The notes under the pieces are model-generated. The model was not told the DNA's origin. It worked only from the letters and a program-made list of their open reading frames with translations, and ran no database searches. Positions 20,406 to 31,066 of a DNA stretch of 36,140 bases are shown here, piece after piece. The DNA lies in assembly GCF_000006405.1 (NCBI RefSeq), contig NW_003214682.1:125338-161477 (forward strand), written 5' to 3'. Source of the stretch: Perkinsus marinus ATCC 50983. Lineage: Eukaryota; Perkinsozoa; Perkinsida; Perkinsidae. The position numbers and the translations under genes are program-made. Position 1 is the first letter of the stretch. Every line of letters starts with the position of its first letter.

Positions 20406-21499
20406 AGGAGTTTCTTTATACAAGCTTGTGTGTCTTTCGTCGGGTACTGCAGTTCCAAAAGCGAACTGCTACTGACATTTTGAACTCAGACGTTTATTCC
20501 TGTTATCAAATTTAGTTGGGAAAAATTCCATTTGTTGTGACCTCGTGTGGTGACCATAAGTTTTTTCCCGTTTCTGGAACGTATTAGTGTGTTTGGTTGG
20601 TTGATATTGAGGCCATTCTGGTACGAGTATGTTGAGAATATCGTCTTCCTTCTTGTCGCACTCTCTGGGGTGTCTAAGGGGTCAAGTAGTGATTGGGCCC
20701 CTACATTGGCTTAGTAGGTGCTGTGCTGCACAACAAGAAGAAGTTGGATGAGTTTCATAGGAAGATGGGAACTGACTCGTTACGTATGTTGTTGTCATTC
20801 GCGACATGGGATGAAGAGGAGTACTCAGTATGGTGTCACGTTTGTGGGAAAATGACCCGAGGCCAAGATACATCAACAACATATAAAACTTTCGACCCAT
20901 CTGGATCTAACTTGGGTGGTAGTAGTTATCTCGAAATTGTCAATATATGTTGTTGAATAAAAATTCCTAAACTGTGATCGAAGTTGAAAGTGGCTGAATT
21001 TGAATGTCCGGCATGAAGTTTCAATTGACTTTCGACCATTCCAACTCGAGGTCAATATAAGGTATTTACTCGTGGAGCATTTCTCTCTCTGGTTGCGCAC
21101 GTTATATGTTTGTATGAGTATCTTCATGTACAGCTTGCATGAACTGTCATTAAGTATATGCGAATTGGAGACGTTGCTGTCTAGGCTCATCCCCTTGGGT
21201 GGAGTACCTATTCCTCCTCCTCATCTGCTCCATTGGATGTTCTATGGAATAAGATCAGCGATCCCTTCTACTGATAGTATGCTATGCTGGGAGTCTATTA
21301 ACAAGAGCTTGGCTTATTGGTCATGTTGTGGTATGTGTTAGTTCAAATTGGAATTTCGGGCTGCCTGTGAGAGTTGCTCAGTCGTTGGGGGTTCGAGAGG
21401 ATCGCTCCTAGGATCGAGTTCTACATGTTAAATTTAATTCTGGAAGGGATATTCGAGCTCAGGAGAGGTCTATTGGAAATCAGTTTACTGCTTCTACTT
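20406..21499. other. Region between metacaspase genes, possible relic
   Basis: A plus-strand frame 20693-20956 (87 codons) reads protein-like, with KKLDEFHRKMGTDSLRMLL and WCHVCGKMT; the CxxC followed by MT recalls the first half of the zinc ribbons nearby, so it may be a decayed exon. No splice partner or second Cys pair was found. The frame 21000-21341 has no supporting signals. Confidence 0.3.
20453..20465 (+). promoter_or_regulatory. Shared 3' flank motif of the two metacaspase genes
   Basis: TTCCAAAAGCGAA occurs 48 bases after the stop here and 56 bases after the stop of the second gene (27152-27164), while the surrounding 3' flanks have diverged. It may mark a processing or cleavage signal; this is inference from conservation between two paralogs only. 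Confidence 0.35.
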
Positions 21500-24400
21500 A
21501 TGACAACCAAGCCTTTCTCAGAAGCAGATGTGGCCCAGATAAGATTCCTATGCCCTAACAGTAGTGATGAGGGGATAACTCTTTAATGGGAATGCGCGGT
21601 GTTAATTGAAACTACTGTATTCTTCGCCGTCTTTACTGTTGCTTGAGCCGTTTCATATAATATAGTATTTTTCTATTGTAGTTATGATCGTTATACCTTT
21701 TCGAGTGTATTTATGGTTATTAGATCTATACAACTGTTGACCGTTATCTCATTTTTTATGTACCTTTAACATATTCTACAATTACTATATTATATTTTTT
21801 CTCTAGAGCAGCACTCCTCCCACTAGTCAGACAGTAGCCAGGAGTATGGCTGCTAACTCAGCAGCTCCGAAATGAACGGCCAGGCCCTGGCAAAAGCACT
21901 ATTATATCCACACCATATTTTGACATTATTATACTATCGATTGCCAAACTAACCTGCGATAATCGTGGATGAACCAGAGGGAAATTGATTGACAGTTTCT
22001 CTCGAGATTTTTCTAACGTGTTGGTTTGCGCAATAATTTATTCATTACAAGGTTCTGATAGCGAGATAGAGGCGGCCCTTTATAAATACAACGGCGATGA
22101 GAATATGGCAGTTAATGAGTTACTCAATCAACAGGAACGGTCATCGACTAGGACTTAGTGAGTTTGGAGGCATTTCATATTTCTGATTAAATCTCGGACG
22201 ATGCGTGCGCGTGGCATGGGCAGAAATACTAATACGCCTGCCCGTTTCGCTCTAGTGCAGAACAAGTTTCGAATTTACATAAAGCGTTATGTATGGTCAA
22301 GTTGTTGTTATACGCCGTAGAGCTTTATTAAACACCTCAAGAGAAAGGTCGTTGAAAGCGTCGTCCTTGTTGTGGACGTGCTGCGCACTAACGACTGTCT
22401 TGAGAGAGGCTGGTTCGAGGAAGGCGGCAGTTTGTTTCCTTCTCTTTAGTGACCAGCAGTCGATTGAACCCCATACAGAGGCACGGATAGGAACTTCTGT
22501 GGTAGTATGGGAGAGCACTGATCTCTTGGGGGGGTTGACAGTGTGGGAGAACATGGTCAACTGCATGTGTTGATGACAATATGAAAATATTGGGAGATTC
22601 TCTTTGGTTTCTCAATGTTTCTAGCCGAGTTGGTATGTAAACTTGTATGATTAAAACTCATCTGAAGAAAGTAAAGAACATATATCTCAGCACTGTCGCC
22701 TCACCTTGCAGTTAGCGCGCGACTGTCTAGTGTGAGCCCCTCCATTTTGGGGAAGTAATGTTTTTAGCATAACCGTTCGGTAGTCTATGGTCACATACGT
22801 AGGATATTCTCAATCCATTCATATTAATTTTCATCAAAGTCATCCTTGAAGCACTCGAAATGATATTAGTGTGTACGACGGCTACCTTAACACAGTGGAT
22901 AGGTTGTTTGTGATTTAGTAGGCTTTGGGCCCGGCTCTGCTCCAACTGGTAGTTCTGAGGTTGCTTTGTTGGACAAATGTATAAACTGTAAAACTTATTT
23001 GATTGTAATATGCTTTGCAATAGACTTTGAGGCTATCGTATAGTATGTTGATTCAACGCGTGCAGTCTTGGAGAATATACTCGCTCTCCTCAGCTGAGCT
23101 CAGCGGTTTCTTCGGTATATCATGAAAATTAGACTCGATTCGGGTAAAAATACAGAAACCAACATGAATTTTCATGAAATTCCTCAGATTTTTCATATTG
23201 CCACTAAGACATGTAGATGACCATATGTGCATATTTTGTCACACTGCAACGGTATGCGCGACCTTCTGCTGCGACTAAGTGTGTTCATGAAGATCTCGTT
23301 CGCTATGGATTAGGTTCCTCCTCCTCCTCCTGCTGTTCAGCACAGGGAAGTGAGCAAGACCGTCCAGATTCAGTGTGGCTCTTGTCAGGAAGTTCTGACG
23401 GTCCAGGTTACCGCGATGGGTAGTAGTAGGAAGGGGCGGTAGCTGCGGAGAAGGGGACAAATTGGATAGACGAACATAGGAGGCGTAACAGCATCATAGC
23501 GAAATGGGCATGTGCTTTGCATACTGAAAATATACACATTATTTGAGTTGATCGGCTCACGTGGTGCACGCGTTAGCTCAAATGATATCTACAAGTTTCT
23601 GCGTTGAATTGACGAATATGACTGTTCTTGAATTTAGCCAACCTGAGTGTAGATTTGTCCTTGTAGGAGATCAGCCGGTGAACGCCCAAGCAACATGCCC
23701 CCACTGCCACACTCTGAATCAATTCACCGTGCCTCCTGATACGGTAGTGTTGGGACCCTAAACTGGATTGAGTTGAAATAGAATAGTTTGCTTCTCTCAG
23801 CTGAGCTTGGGAGTTTCTGCACTATATTATTATAATTTACACATAGTTTATGATGCTGTAGGAGTGTAAACAAACCAACGAGAATTCCCAACCGCCCAGT
23901 ATACTGGGAGTATACCATTGCAATCGATTGCTCTTCATCGTTCCGTTACATTAGATATGTTTTATTGTTGATTTCGTTCTTTCTATCCCTCTTGAAATAT
24001 CAATAGTTAATATACTCACAATGAACGTCTCGCCTTACATTTTTTGGTCGTTTTCTAATCTAATCATTGTGTTGGAAAGAATCGTCCAGAATATGTGGAT
24101 GCAATGCACCGAACCGCTAAGAGAAAACTTGCCTGAGTCACGCGTTGTGCATTGTTAGTTTAGATGCGATTCAGACTGTGATGGAAACTTTATGCAAATG
24201 GTTTGTATTTTTCCGAGCGTTTCATACTAGTATGGTAGTCATTCGAGAGTTTGATGATATAACACGACGCACCTGTTCGGTATGGTGAGGCTTCCGAGTG
24301 GATGTCAATTTCGGTCTGCAGATTCAACAAGCTCCTCGTGAGCAAGTCGAGAGAAGTGCCCAGATAAGATGCTGTCAATGCCAAGGAATAATGACGGTGA

Positions 24401-27096
24401 ACGTGGAAGGATTCCGTGCGTTGTTTGCAAGCTTGTGTGTTGGTCTCACGTGTTTGCTCAACAGGTGGGCAAGCTATAGAGGCTGAGGCTGAATGCCCTC
24501 GTTGCCAACAAACGAACAGATTCGTATTGCCGCCTGAAAAGGTGAGCAGGGAATACGACCATCTGTGATTCGATTGAAAGTATCAGGATTCCCCTGTGGC
24601 GAGTGAAGCTGCTCCGTTGGAAATGTACTCTCCGCAAACGCCCACCAAATTGGAGGGTTTCGACGCCACACATGCGCCTCTTAATACTCCTGAGGTGAAA
24701 GATGAATTCCGAGTGATTTCTACTGTGTGTTGATTCTATTAATATATGTTATGATGAATATGGTTTGTTATCCTCAGATCTCTTCTGCTGCTCCCACTGT
24801 GGTGAGTCCACCTCCGTTAGGAGGCCTGCCGCAGAACATGCAGGTCCAGACGGTTCAAGTTGGCACATTGGTGCCCACACTAACGGGTAAGGAGGAACTA
24901 GTAGGAAATATCCTTGTTTAGATTGTTGTTGTTCTCTATGGAGAACTCGTTTAAGAAAGTTTTACGTTATTTTCTGATTTTCCTGTGAAAAGTGCATTTT
25001 TACTTGTGAGTTCGTATATGAAGTGGCGTAAAACTCGGTGAAAAACTCGATATTCGCGGTCTTCAGTAGTCGTGAAATATGTTTTACACTAGTTTTTTCC
25101 ATATCACGGGTGAAACTCCATTGTAGAGTGTTCATGCAGGCAGATAAGAAACCTTTGGGGTCGATTTTGGTATGATGCAGATTCGGTCAGTATGGAGCTT
25201 ATTCTGTATGTGCCAGGCTTATACAATCTCCGAATAATCTGACAATATCGAGTTCTCGCTTGTTATTCACAGCTCCTTCCAGGTGTCCAGAGGGCGTTGT
25301 TGATCGGCATTAACTATTATGGCTCCAAATGTGAGCTGTCGGGCTGTATTCCTGATGTTTATAATATGAAGAGATTACTGGTCGAGACTTATCATTGGAA
25401 TCCTAGTGATATCAAACTCCTCACTGATGATGGTCAAACTGAAAGGCCAACACGTAAGCACCATGGGATCGATTGTCTTCTCCCAGGCACTGGGTCATGT
25501 AACATGACTCAAGTTGCTCGGAGTGTTTGAGACGATTATTCCCATTTCAGGAGAGAATATAGTCCGATATATGCATTGGTTGGTCAGAGATGCCAAGCCT
25601 GGTGACATCTTCTTCTTCCATTACTCTGGTCATGGAGCCCAACAGGTGAGTATGCGTGTATCGCTTTGTAGGTGATGGGGCAGTTTGCGAGCAATCAATC
25701 ATAGCCGGCGAATTATAGGAAGCATCGGTCTACATGTGCTCGGAGTCATGTTTTGTTTTATGTAGGAGGACCCGACGCACCTGGAGGAGGATGGGATGAA
25801 CGAGACAATTATACCTGTTGATGTAAGAGTGTATGATTTCGTCACTTGGTTGGTTTTAGAAGGCGGAGATGTTCAACGGCCTAGTATTCACGAAACTTTA
25901 ACGTTGATTTCATGTCGTATTGGGTCGGTTCGCACTTCGAAGGCTGATAGTAGGTACAAACTGCAGGTCAAATTACCGATGATGTTATACATGAGGCGTT
26001 GGTGGATCCCCTTCCAAGTGGAGCAAGGCTGACAAGTGTGATGGACTCTTGTCATTCAGGAACAGGTGAAGCACGAGACTGGGCCATCTCTTTCATAGAT
26101 ATATGTTGTGTCTTATCCTCGAGTCGTAGTTCCCCACACCCACAGGTGTGACAATCCATGCACCGAAGTGTAAATGCTAGAGAATGCCTATTACTTCATA
26201 CGCTTGATGTGTTAGGAAGCGGTGTTGGTATCAGGTATGGATTTACCTTACACGTGGTTGAATGGTACCGGCTGGAAAGAAGATGTGAATCCATGGCATT
26301 CCAGAGGAGATGTAAGTCGAGGAGTATCTTCTTGGAATTACTCAGTTGTCCGTCGTAGGTGCAACTATTCAGTGGATGCGACGATAGTCAGACGTCTGCT
26401 GATGCATCAGTGGGCAATCTCAAGGGTGGTGCCATGACAACAGCATTCTGTAAGTGCTTCTGAAGGAGTCTTCAGTTTATTGCTATTCTCCGGTAGCTAT
26501 GATATCGAGTTCATTACGTATCTCAGAAAATGAACTACTGTTGAATCTTCTTCTGATCAGGTAATGCTATTAGGAGAAACCCAAATGTGTCCTACACTGG
26601 ATTGATAGAACAACTCGACATCGAGATGAAGAGGGAGCATATGACTCAAAGGCCTCAGTTGTCAACCTCTCAAACCTTCCCTGTTGATAGGTGGGCTCCT
26701 CTCGAGCTGCTGCCCAAGTATGGTTCAACCCCCGTTCTCAGACCCTTCAATTTGACTGATATTCTACCCAACCAAAACCAGAAGGTCGGCCGCATAGTTC
26801 ACAAGACTTTCAAGGCTAAGCCCAACAAGAGCAGGAACGTCGCCTTGAACGCTCTCGTTGCGGGGGGAGTCGGCCTCGTGGGAGGTCTCCTCATTGGTTC
26901 AGCGATGAGTGAACGTCGGCGTCCCATAGTAGTAGCGCCACGTCGCAGACCAATCATAGTAGCACCCGTTGGTCGTCGTCCCGGCCCGCTATTCGTTGGA
27001 GGTGGTAGGGGTCCTTTTGGCGGTGGAGGCCTCCGCGGGAAAGGCTTCCGTGGTAAAGGATTTGGCGGCAAAGGCTTCGGCAAAGGCTTCCGATAG
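21500..27096 (+). CDS. Type I metacaspase 2 with two zinc-ribbon modules
   Basis: Paralog of the 16416-20405 gene with the same exon lengths and phases. Exons: 21500-21560, 22052-22157, one unresolved small exon, 23314-23419, 23667-23743, 24322-24415, 24465-24541, 24587-24694, 24778-24886, 25283-25453, 25551-25645, 25766-25822, 25954-26065, 26235-26311, 26359-26449, 26561-27096; about 630 residues. It starts MTTKPFSEADVAQIRFLCPN, aligned with the first gene, followed by the UBA-like exon (IEAALYKYNGDENMAVNELL). Two zinc-ribbon exon pairs follow, the first with CGSC and CPHC, the second with CCQC and CPRC. The catalytic HYSGHG, DSCHSG and SGCDDSQTSADA motifs are intact. After the glycine zipper the tail is RRRPIVVAP then GKGF repeats. 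The UBA exon is followed directly by TAG unless spliced at gtgagt 22158. The stretch 21500-23743 could instead be a separate UBA plus zinc-ribbon gene. Confidence 0.8.
22541..22700 (+). mobile_element. tRNA-headed SINE, copy 3 (body)
   Basis: Contains CATGGTCAACTGCATGTGTTG, the AATATGAAAATATTG dyad and GGTATGTAAACTTGTATG. It lies in the long intron between the UBA-like exon and the first zinc-ribbon exon of metacaspase 2. The 3' part is diverged. Confidence 0.6.
22701..23064. other. Intron sequence, nothing recognised
   Basis: Part of the long intron between 22157 and 23314. A 97-codon minus-strand frame at 22727-23020 shows no domain or conserved exon ends and is probably chance. The missing third exon of metacaspase 2 (11 codons, Pro/Val-rich in the first gene) may lie anywhere in 22158-23313. 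Confidence 0.4.
23065..23241 (-). mobile_element. tRNA-headed SINE, copy 4 (body)
   Basis: Reverse orientation: GAATATACTCGCTCTCCTCA, then GCTGAGCTCAGC, a CATGAATTTTCATG dyad, and CATGTAGATGACCATATGTG at the far end. It ends 72 bases before the first zinc-ribbon exon of metacaspase 2. Confidence 0.6.
23768..23891 (-). mobile_element. tRNA-headed SINE, copy 5 (partial)
   Basis: Reverse orientation 3' half only: AATAGTTTGCTTCTCTCAGC, TGAGCTTGGGAGTTTC and GTGTAAACAAACCAACGAGAA. It follows the donor of the first zinc-ribbon module by 24 bases. Confidence 0.45.
25019..25119 (-). mobile_element. MITE family A, copy 4 (truncated)
   Basis: Begins in GAAGTGGCGTAAAACTCGG and ends GGGTGAAACTCC, so one terminal inverted repeat is missing. 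It lies in the intron 24887-25282 of metacaspase 2; the homologous intron of metacaspase 1 has the 33-base minisatellite instead. Confidence 0.8.
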
Positions 27097-27683
27097 TTGT
27101 TAACCCTTCGTGTTCAATCACTGCTTCTGTTTTTTCTGTAGACTGCTACATTTCCAAAAGCGAATTGTGACCAACACATAACAAACAACGTTTGTTTATC
27201 TCTCGTTTCTGCCTTCAGTTGGGAAGGATGTCAGCACTGTGAAACTGTGTATATCAATACTCCTTCCCGTTTCCAGATCATATGATCAGACTGAGTTGTC
27301 ATTTGCACTGGTACTGCACCCCAGCTTGAGATGTTTCACGGACAGGATCCGTTCCGGCGCATCATTGCTCCTTGATGAGCATTCATCTTTCCGTCAGTCT
27401 TGAAAGTCAGTACGAGTTTGAAATCGCTATTTCGAGCCATCATTGATGGGTGGCCGTAGTGTTAGTTCGTCGTGGATTGATTCTCCTCTTAATGTTCGGA
27501 GGTAGACTACTAGAGTGCTTCTAGATAATAAGCAGTGAGTGCACGAACATAGAGGACGACAACGAAGAATCATTGATGATGGTCAAGATGCTGGTAGCAG
27601 ATAAGACTATGCGGTATTGGGTTGGAGTCCTACGCGGTACATGGTCAGAGGAGATGAGGCAATATGTTGCTGTAGAGAATAGA
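27097..27683. other. 3' flank of metacaspase 2, no gene seen
   Basis: Contains the TTCCAAAAGCGAA motif at 27152-27164. Otherwise nothing is recognised. The frame starting at 27573 is open only because it runs into the satellite. Confidence 0.45.
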
Positions 27684-27718
27684 AAAAAAAGGGGGGGGGG
27701 GGACCCCCCCCAAAAAAT
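27684..27718. repeat. Homopolymer block A-G-C-A
   Basis: A run of A, then thirteen G, one A, nine C and six A. The G and C runs can pair back on each other. It borders the 56-base satellite. Confidence 0.85.
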
Positions 27719-27740
27719 AGTCTTCAAAACCATTAATACT

Positions 27741-28215
27741 TTCGGGGGGGGGCGGCTATGCCACTGCCCCAAGATATGCTTTTATACCATCAATTCTTTC
27801 GGGTGGGGCGGCTATGCCACTGCCCCCAAGATATGCCTTTATACAATCAATTCCTTCGGGTGGGGCGGCTATGCCACTGCCCCAAGATATGCCTTTATAC
27901 AATCAATTCCTTCGGGTGGGGCGGCTATGCCACTGCCCCAAGATATGCCTTTATACAATCAATTCCTTCGGGTGGGGCGGCTATGCCACTGCCCCAAGAT
28001 ATGCCTTTATACAATCAATTCCTTCGGGTGGGGCGGCTATGCCACTGCCCCAAGATATGCCTTTATACAATCAACTCCTTCGGGTGGGGCGGCTATGCCA
28101 CTGCCCCAAGATATGCCTTTATACAATCAATTTCTTCGGGTGGGGCTGCTATGCCACTGCCCCAAGATATGCCTTTATACAATCAATTTCTTCGGGTGGG
28201 GCTGCTATGCCACCT
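27741..28215. repeat. 56-base satellite, nine units
   Basis: The core GGGCGGCTATGCCACTGCC recurs at about 27753, 27808, 27865 and then every 56 bases to 28201, with the last unit truncated. The unit also contains CAAGATATGCCTTTATACAA. Units are almost identical, implying recent expansion. Since 56 is not a multiple of three, an open frame passes through all three frames in turn; the long frames 27573-28250, 27758-28300 and 27814-28230 are artefacts of this. Confidence 0.95.
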
Positions 28216-28327
28216 CAAGATACGTCTTAATAATGAGCCTCTGCTGCTAAGGTTGATCCCTCTAAGAACAGAATCTGTTCTCAACTTGTCCTTGATATAG
28301 GCTTTGATCACAGAGAAACCCTCTTCA

Positions 28328-28643
28328 ATGTCAAACTTGGACGTGTATTGTCAAACTCGTGTGGAATATTGTCATTCTTGATTGTAATATACTTTGCCGG
28401 TGTCAAACATGAATTCTCATTGTCAATCTTGGTTGCTACAAAATAGAAAAGTGACAAACTTGGATTTTCATTGTCAATCTTGATTGTAACATATCTCGAT
28501 TATGACATACTTGAATTCTCAAAGTCAAACTTGATTGTAACAGAATTGAATTGTGACATACTTGGATTCTCATTCTCACTCTTAAAAGTAACATTGTCAT
28601 TATTGTCTGCTCACTTGTCAAACTTGCACGGGAAAAGGTGTAG
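28328..28643. repeat. Dispersed TGTCAAACTTG-rich repeat, right copy
   Basis: Longer version of the repeat at 1-211, with extra units such as TGACATACTTGAATTCTC. The shared parts are more than nine-tenths identical by eye, and both end at GGGAAAAGGTGTAG. Same orientation, about 28.3 kb apart. Confidence 0.85.
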
Positions 28644-29611
28644 ATGATGGTCAATAATTCCAACTTAACTTTTCAAACTGAAAATGCTAAAGTATGCGAG
28701 AAGTTTCAGGCCTTCTCACAGTAGTAGTCTATTACACGGAAGCGATAGACACTAACACGCACTTGTTAGTTCCATACGGAACCGTATGGAACTAACAAAC
28801 TTATCGCACTGTGCCTGTAGTATGAACTCTGCGGCACTGTCGGGTGAACTAGGACAGGCTGGAGAACCACCTTCATCCCATGCTATGCCGCTCAGTGAAG
28901 CAATCCACCTCGATTCCAAACCATGACAACAAAACAACTATTCGTCCTGCATCGGAGAGCATATGCATCTGATATCAGAAACATGAGCTCATCTCAAGAC
29001 TGCGTTTCTAGTCACAATGATTTTGTCTGTGCCAACTGCCATGTCCCAAGGACATGGTCTTGTGGGTCAACAGGTGTTAAGTTAACACTGTTAACCATTT
29101 GGGAACTCAAGGCAATGGTAAATGGAATCTAGATATTCTATCTATAATCGTACTCATAAAACCATCAACTAGCTTCGAGCTAAGCTAAGATTCCATAGTT
29201 GGGCACTCTGAACAACTACAACAGGTGACTTCCATTATCGAATGAGGTCATCAGCAAGAAACTGAGAATGTATGCTTCAGCTCTGTTAATGTGCTTCTTC
29301 GAGATTCAAAAGCGGATCGAGTGAAAGTATAGCCTGGAATGATATCAGTTCCTGCATGCGTTCAAGTGGAAGCAATATTTTTTCTTAATAGAGAGGACGT
29401 GGCGGATCAACCCCTGTACATCCTATGCCTTACGCCCAACCTCTCGTGCTGAGCAGTTCAATCCCTCATGAAGAAATCGGTATATATGCACGGAGGCACT
29501 AACTTTGCCTAGTGAGCAGCACTACCCACACAAACACTTCTGACGCAACATTCGACACCATAAATGCACACACAACTACATCATGGATTGTGCAACATGA
29601 ACAACATCGAC
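28644..29611. other. Intergenic, no gene seen
   Basis: 3' flank of the subtilisin-fold gene. Holds a perfect palindrome at 28763-28798 (arms TTGTTAGTTCCATACGG, two-base spacer). No splice-bounded coding was found; the frames at 28752-28937 and 28923-29132 have no support. Confidence 0.45.
28763..28798. repeat. Perfect 17-bp-arm palindrome
   Basis: TTGTTAGTTCCATACGG and its exact reverse complement are separated by AA. The outer TTGTTAGTT also forms the stem of the hairpin at 32102-32126. Confidence 0.9.
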
Positions 29612-31066
29612 TCAAAAATCAGTATATGCAATTCCATTCTGATCTAAATCCAGCTCATGCGGGGAGACCTCTATCTGGCCCAGCTCCCCCTGCATTGCGA
29701 GTCGTGACCATTTCTCCACCGCGCGTCCGACATCGGTGACGTTGATATCAGTTGGTTGTCCCCGCTTGTCCATAACATTCCTCCAAGACGCGTCGATGAG
29801 TACCTTGGTGATATTATATGGAACTTGCTTCGTCGTACCGATGCTCGATAAAAGGGCTGCTACTCCTCCTATCAGAGCTGCAGCAGCACCACCACCACGA
29901 AAGCGAACATGAGAGTAATAGCCATCTTTCACGATTCCTGTAGCAACATCAGAACTTGGCATCGCCAAATGAATATAATAATCGTATTTTGGATTCGAGT
30001 ATAACTTCGTGGGATCCTCATTCCAAGTTGATGCTACACACAGCATTCCCAACCGGTTTAGTGCGAGATGGCAAGGAGTGATAAGATGGCTCGAGAATCC
30101 CATGTTCGCATCAGGGCTGGGAACCACCACCGTTGCACCACTAAGCTTCCAAGTGACTTTCTTGAACAGGAAGTCTAAATGGTCGTCTGACTCGGCAACA
30201 TACGGAATAATTACGACATCGGCTCCGCCAAATTGAACAATTTCATTTATGCCTCGTACGAGATTGCTCAACTTGGCACTTCCTGTTTCACCAGTGTCGA
30301 CTTTAATGGGGATCAACTTCACTCTTGCATTATTCCAATCGGTGAATTCCTGGTTGTTACAAACACCATCGACGATACTCAACATGGCCGAGCCGTGACC
30401 ATGCTCATCAACGACACTTGTCCCATCTACAGAGTTGTACGTTCGCACAACTTCTCCACGCAAGTAGCTATAGCTCGCAGGAGCACCTGTGCTCAACACG
30501 GCTACGGTAACGTCTCGTCGAGGAGGTTTCAAGTTCTTTACCACACGCCATGCGCGCGCAAGGTCAACTTTATCAAATTGACGTTTCTGGACGGCTCCCA
30601 ACTCGGTACTTGCTGGTACTTGACGGTACTGGAATATTTGATCAGTGCTCGAACTGTCGCTGGGATCATCTACCACAATTTCCCCACTGCGAAGTAGCTC
30701 AACATCCCTGCTGCACGACCATTCGACAGCCTCAACGCCTTGTGGGTTCGAGTTGATGAATTTGCAGACTTTCTCGATCGCACTGCGGCACCCCTTGGAG
30801 GCCGGGTAGAGGACAAACGTATTGATTGCGGGCAAGCTCTCATGGCAGGAGTTAGCCATAAGCGGTCTTGCGTCCACCCACGATACGCCAGAACCAGTTT
30901 TCGAGTTACTGTCGAGGAGCTTCAAGAAATGGCTGAAGAACATGGATTCTCCATGGTACGTTGCATACACCACGACGGATCCAGAAGACGCTCTTGCTGC
31001 TACGAATAGAAGTGAGAGGGTGGTGACCAGTTGTAATGGGAGTAGAACACACCGACGGCTGCGCAT
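29612..31066 (-). CDS. Secreted subtilisin-fold protein, apparent pseudopeptidase
   Basis: A single 484-codon exon. Residues 1-26 form a signal peptide (basic start, then LQLVTTLSLLFVA). Residues 30-125 look like a subtilisin inhibitor-type propeptide. The S8 fold follows: DVTVAVLSTGAP (185-196) aligns with the VAVLDTGID catalytic-Asp motif but has Ser192; DEHGHGSAML (220-229) retains the catalytic His224; PSPDANMG (316-323) replaces the oxyanion AAGN block; FRGGGAAAALIGGVAALL (389-406) aligns with GTSMAxPxVAGxxALL but has Gly393 in place of the catalytic Ser. With two of three triad residues absent, proteolysis by the usual mechanism is not expected. The frame is intact and full-length, so it may be maintained for binding or inhibition. 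No introns, unlike its neighbours. Confidence 0.85.
   Translation of the reverse strand: MRSRRCVLLPLQLVTTLSLLFVAARASSGSVVVYATYHGESMFFSHFLKLLDSNSKTGSGVSWVDARPLMANSCHESLPAINTFVLYPASKGCRSAIEKVCKFINSNPQGVEAVEWSCSRDVELLRSGEIVVDDPSDSSSTDQIFQYRQVPASTELGAVQKRQFDKVDLARAWRVVKNLKPPRRDVTVAVLSTGAPASYSYLRGEVVRTYNSVDGTSVVDEHGHGSAMLSIVDGVCNNQEFTDWNNARVKLIPIKVDTGETGSAKLSNLVRGINEIVQFGGADVVIIPYVAESDDHLDFLFKKVTWKLSGATVVVPSPDANMGFSSHLITPCHLALNRLGMLCVASTWNEDPTKLYSNPKYDYYIHLAMPSSDVATGIVKDGYYSHVRFRGGGAAAALIGGVAALLSSIGTTKQVPYNITKVLIDASWRNVMDKRGQPTDINVTDVGRAVEKWSRLAMQGELGQIEVSPHELDLDQNGIAYTDF

Noticed and set aside
22297-22566. An 89-codon minus-strand frame with the opposite strand also open
   Set aside because: No domain, no splice ends, and it overlaps the start of a SINE copy in a large intron.
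27573-28300. Frames of 225, 180 and 138 codons
   Set aside because: They read through a 56-base satellite that shifts frame each unit, so one stop-free unit gives three stop-free frames; the peptides are the repeat in three frames.
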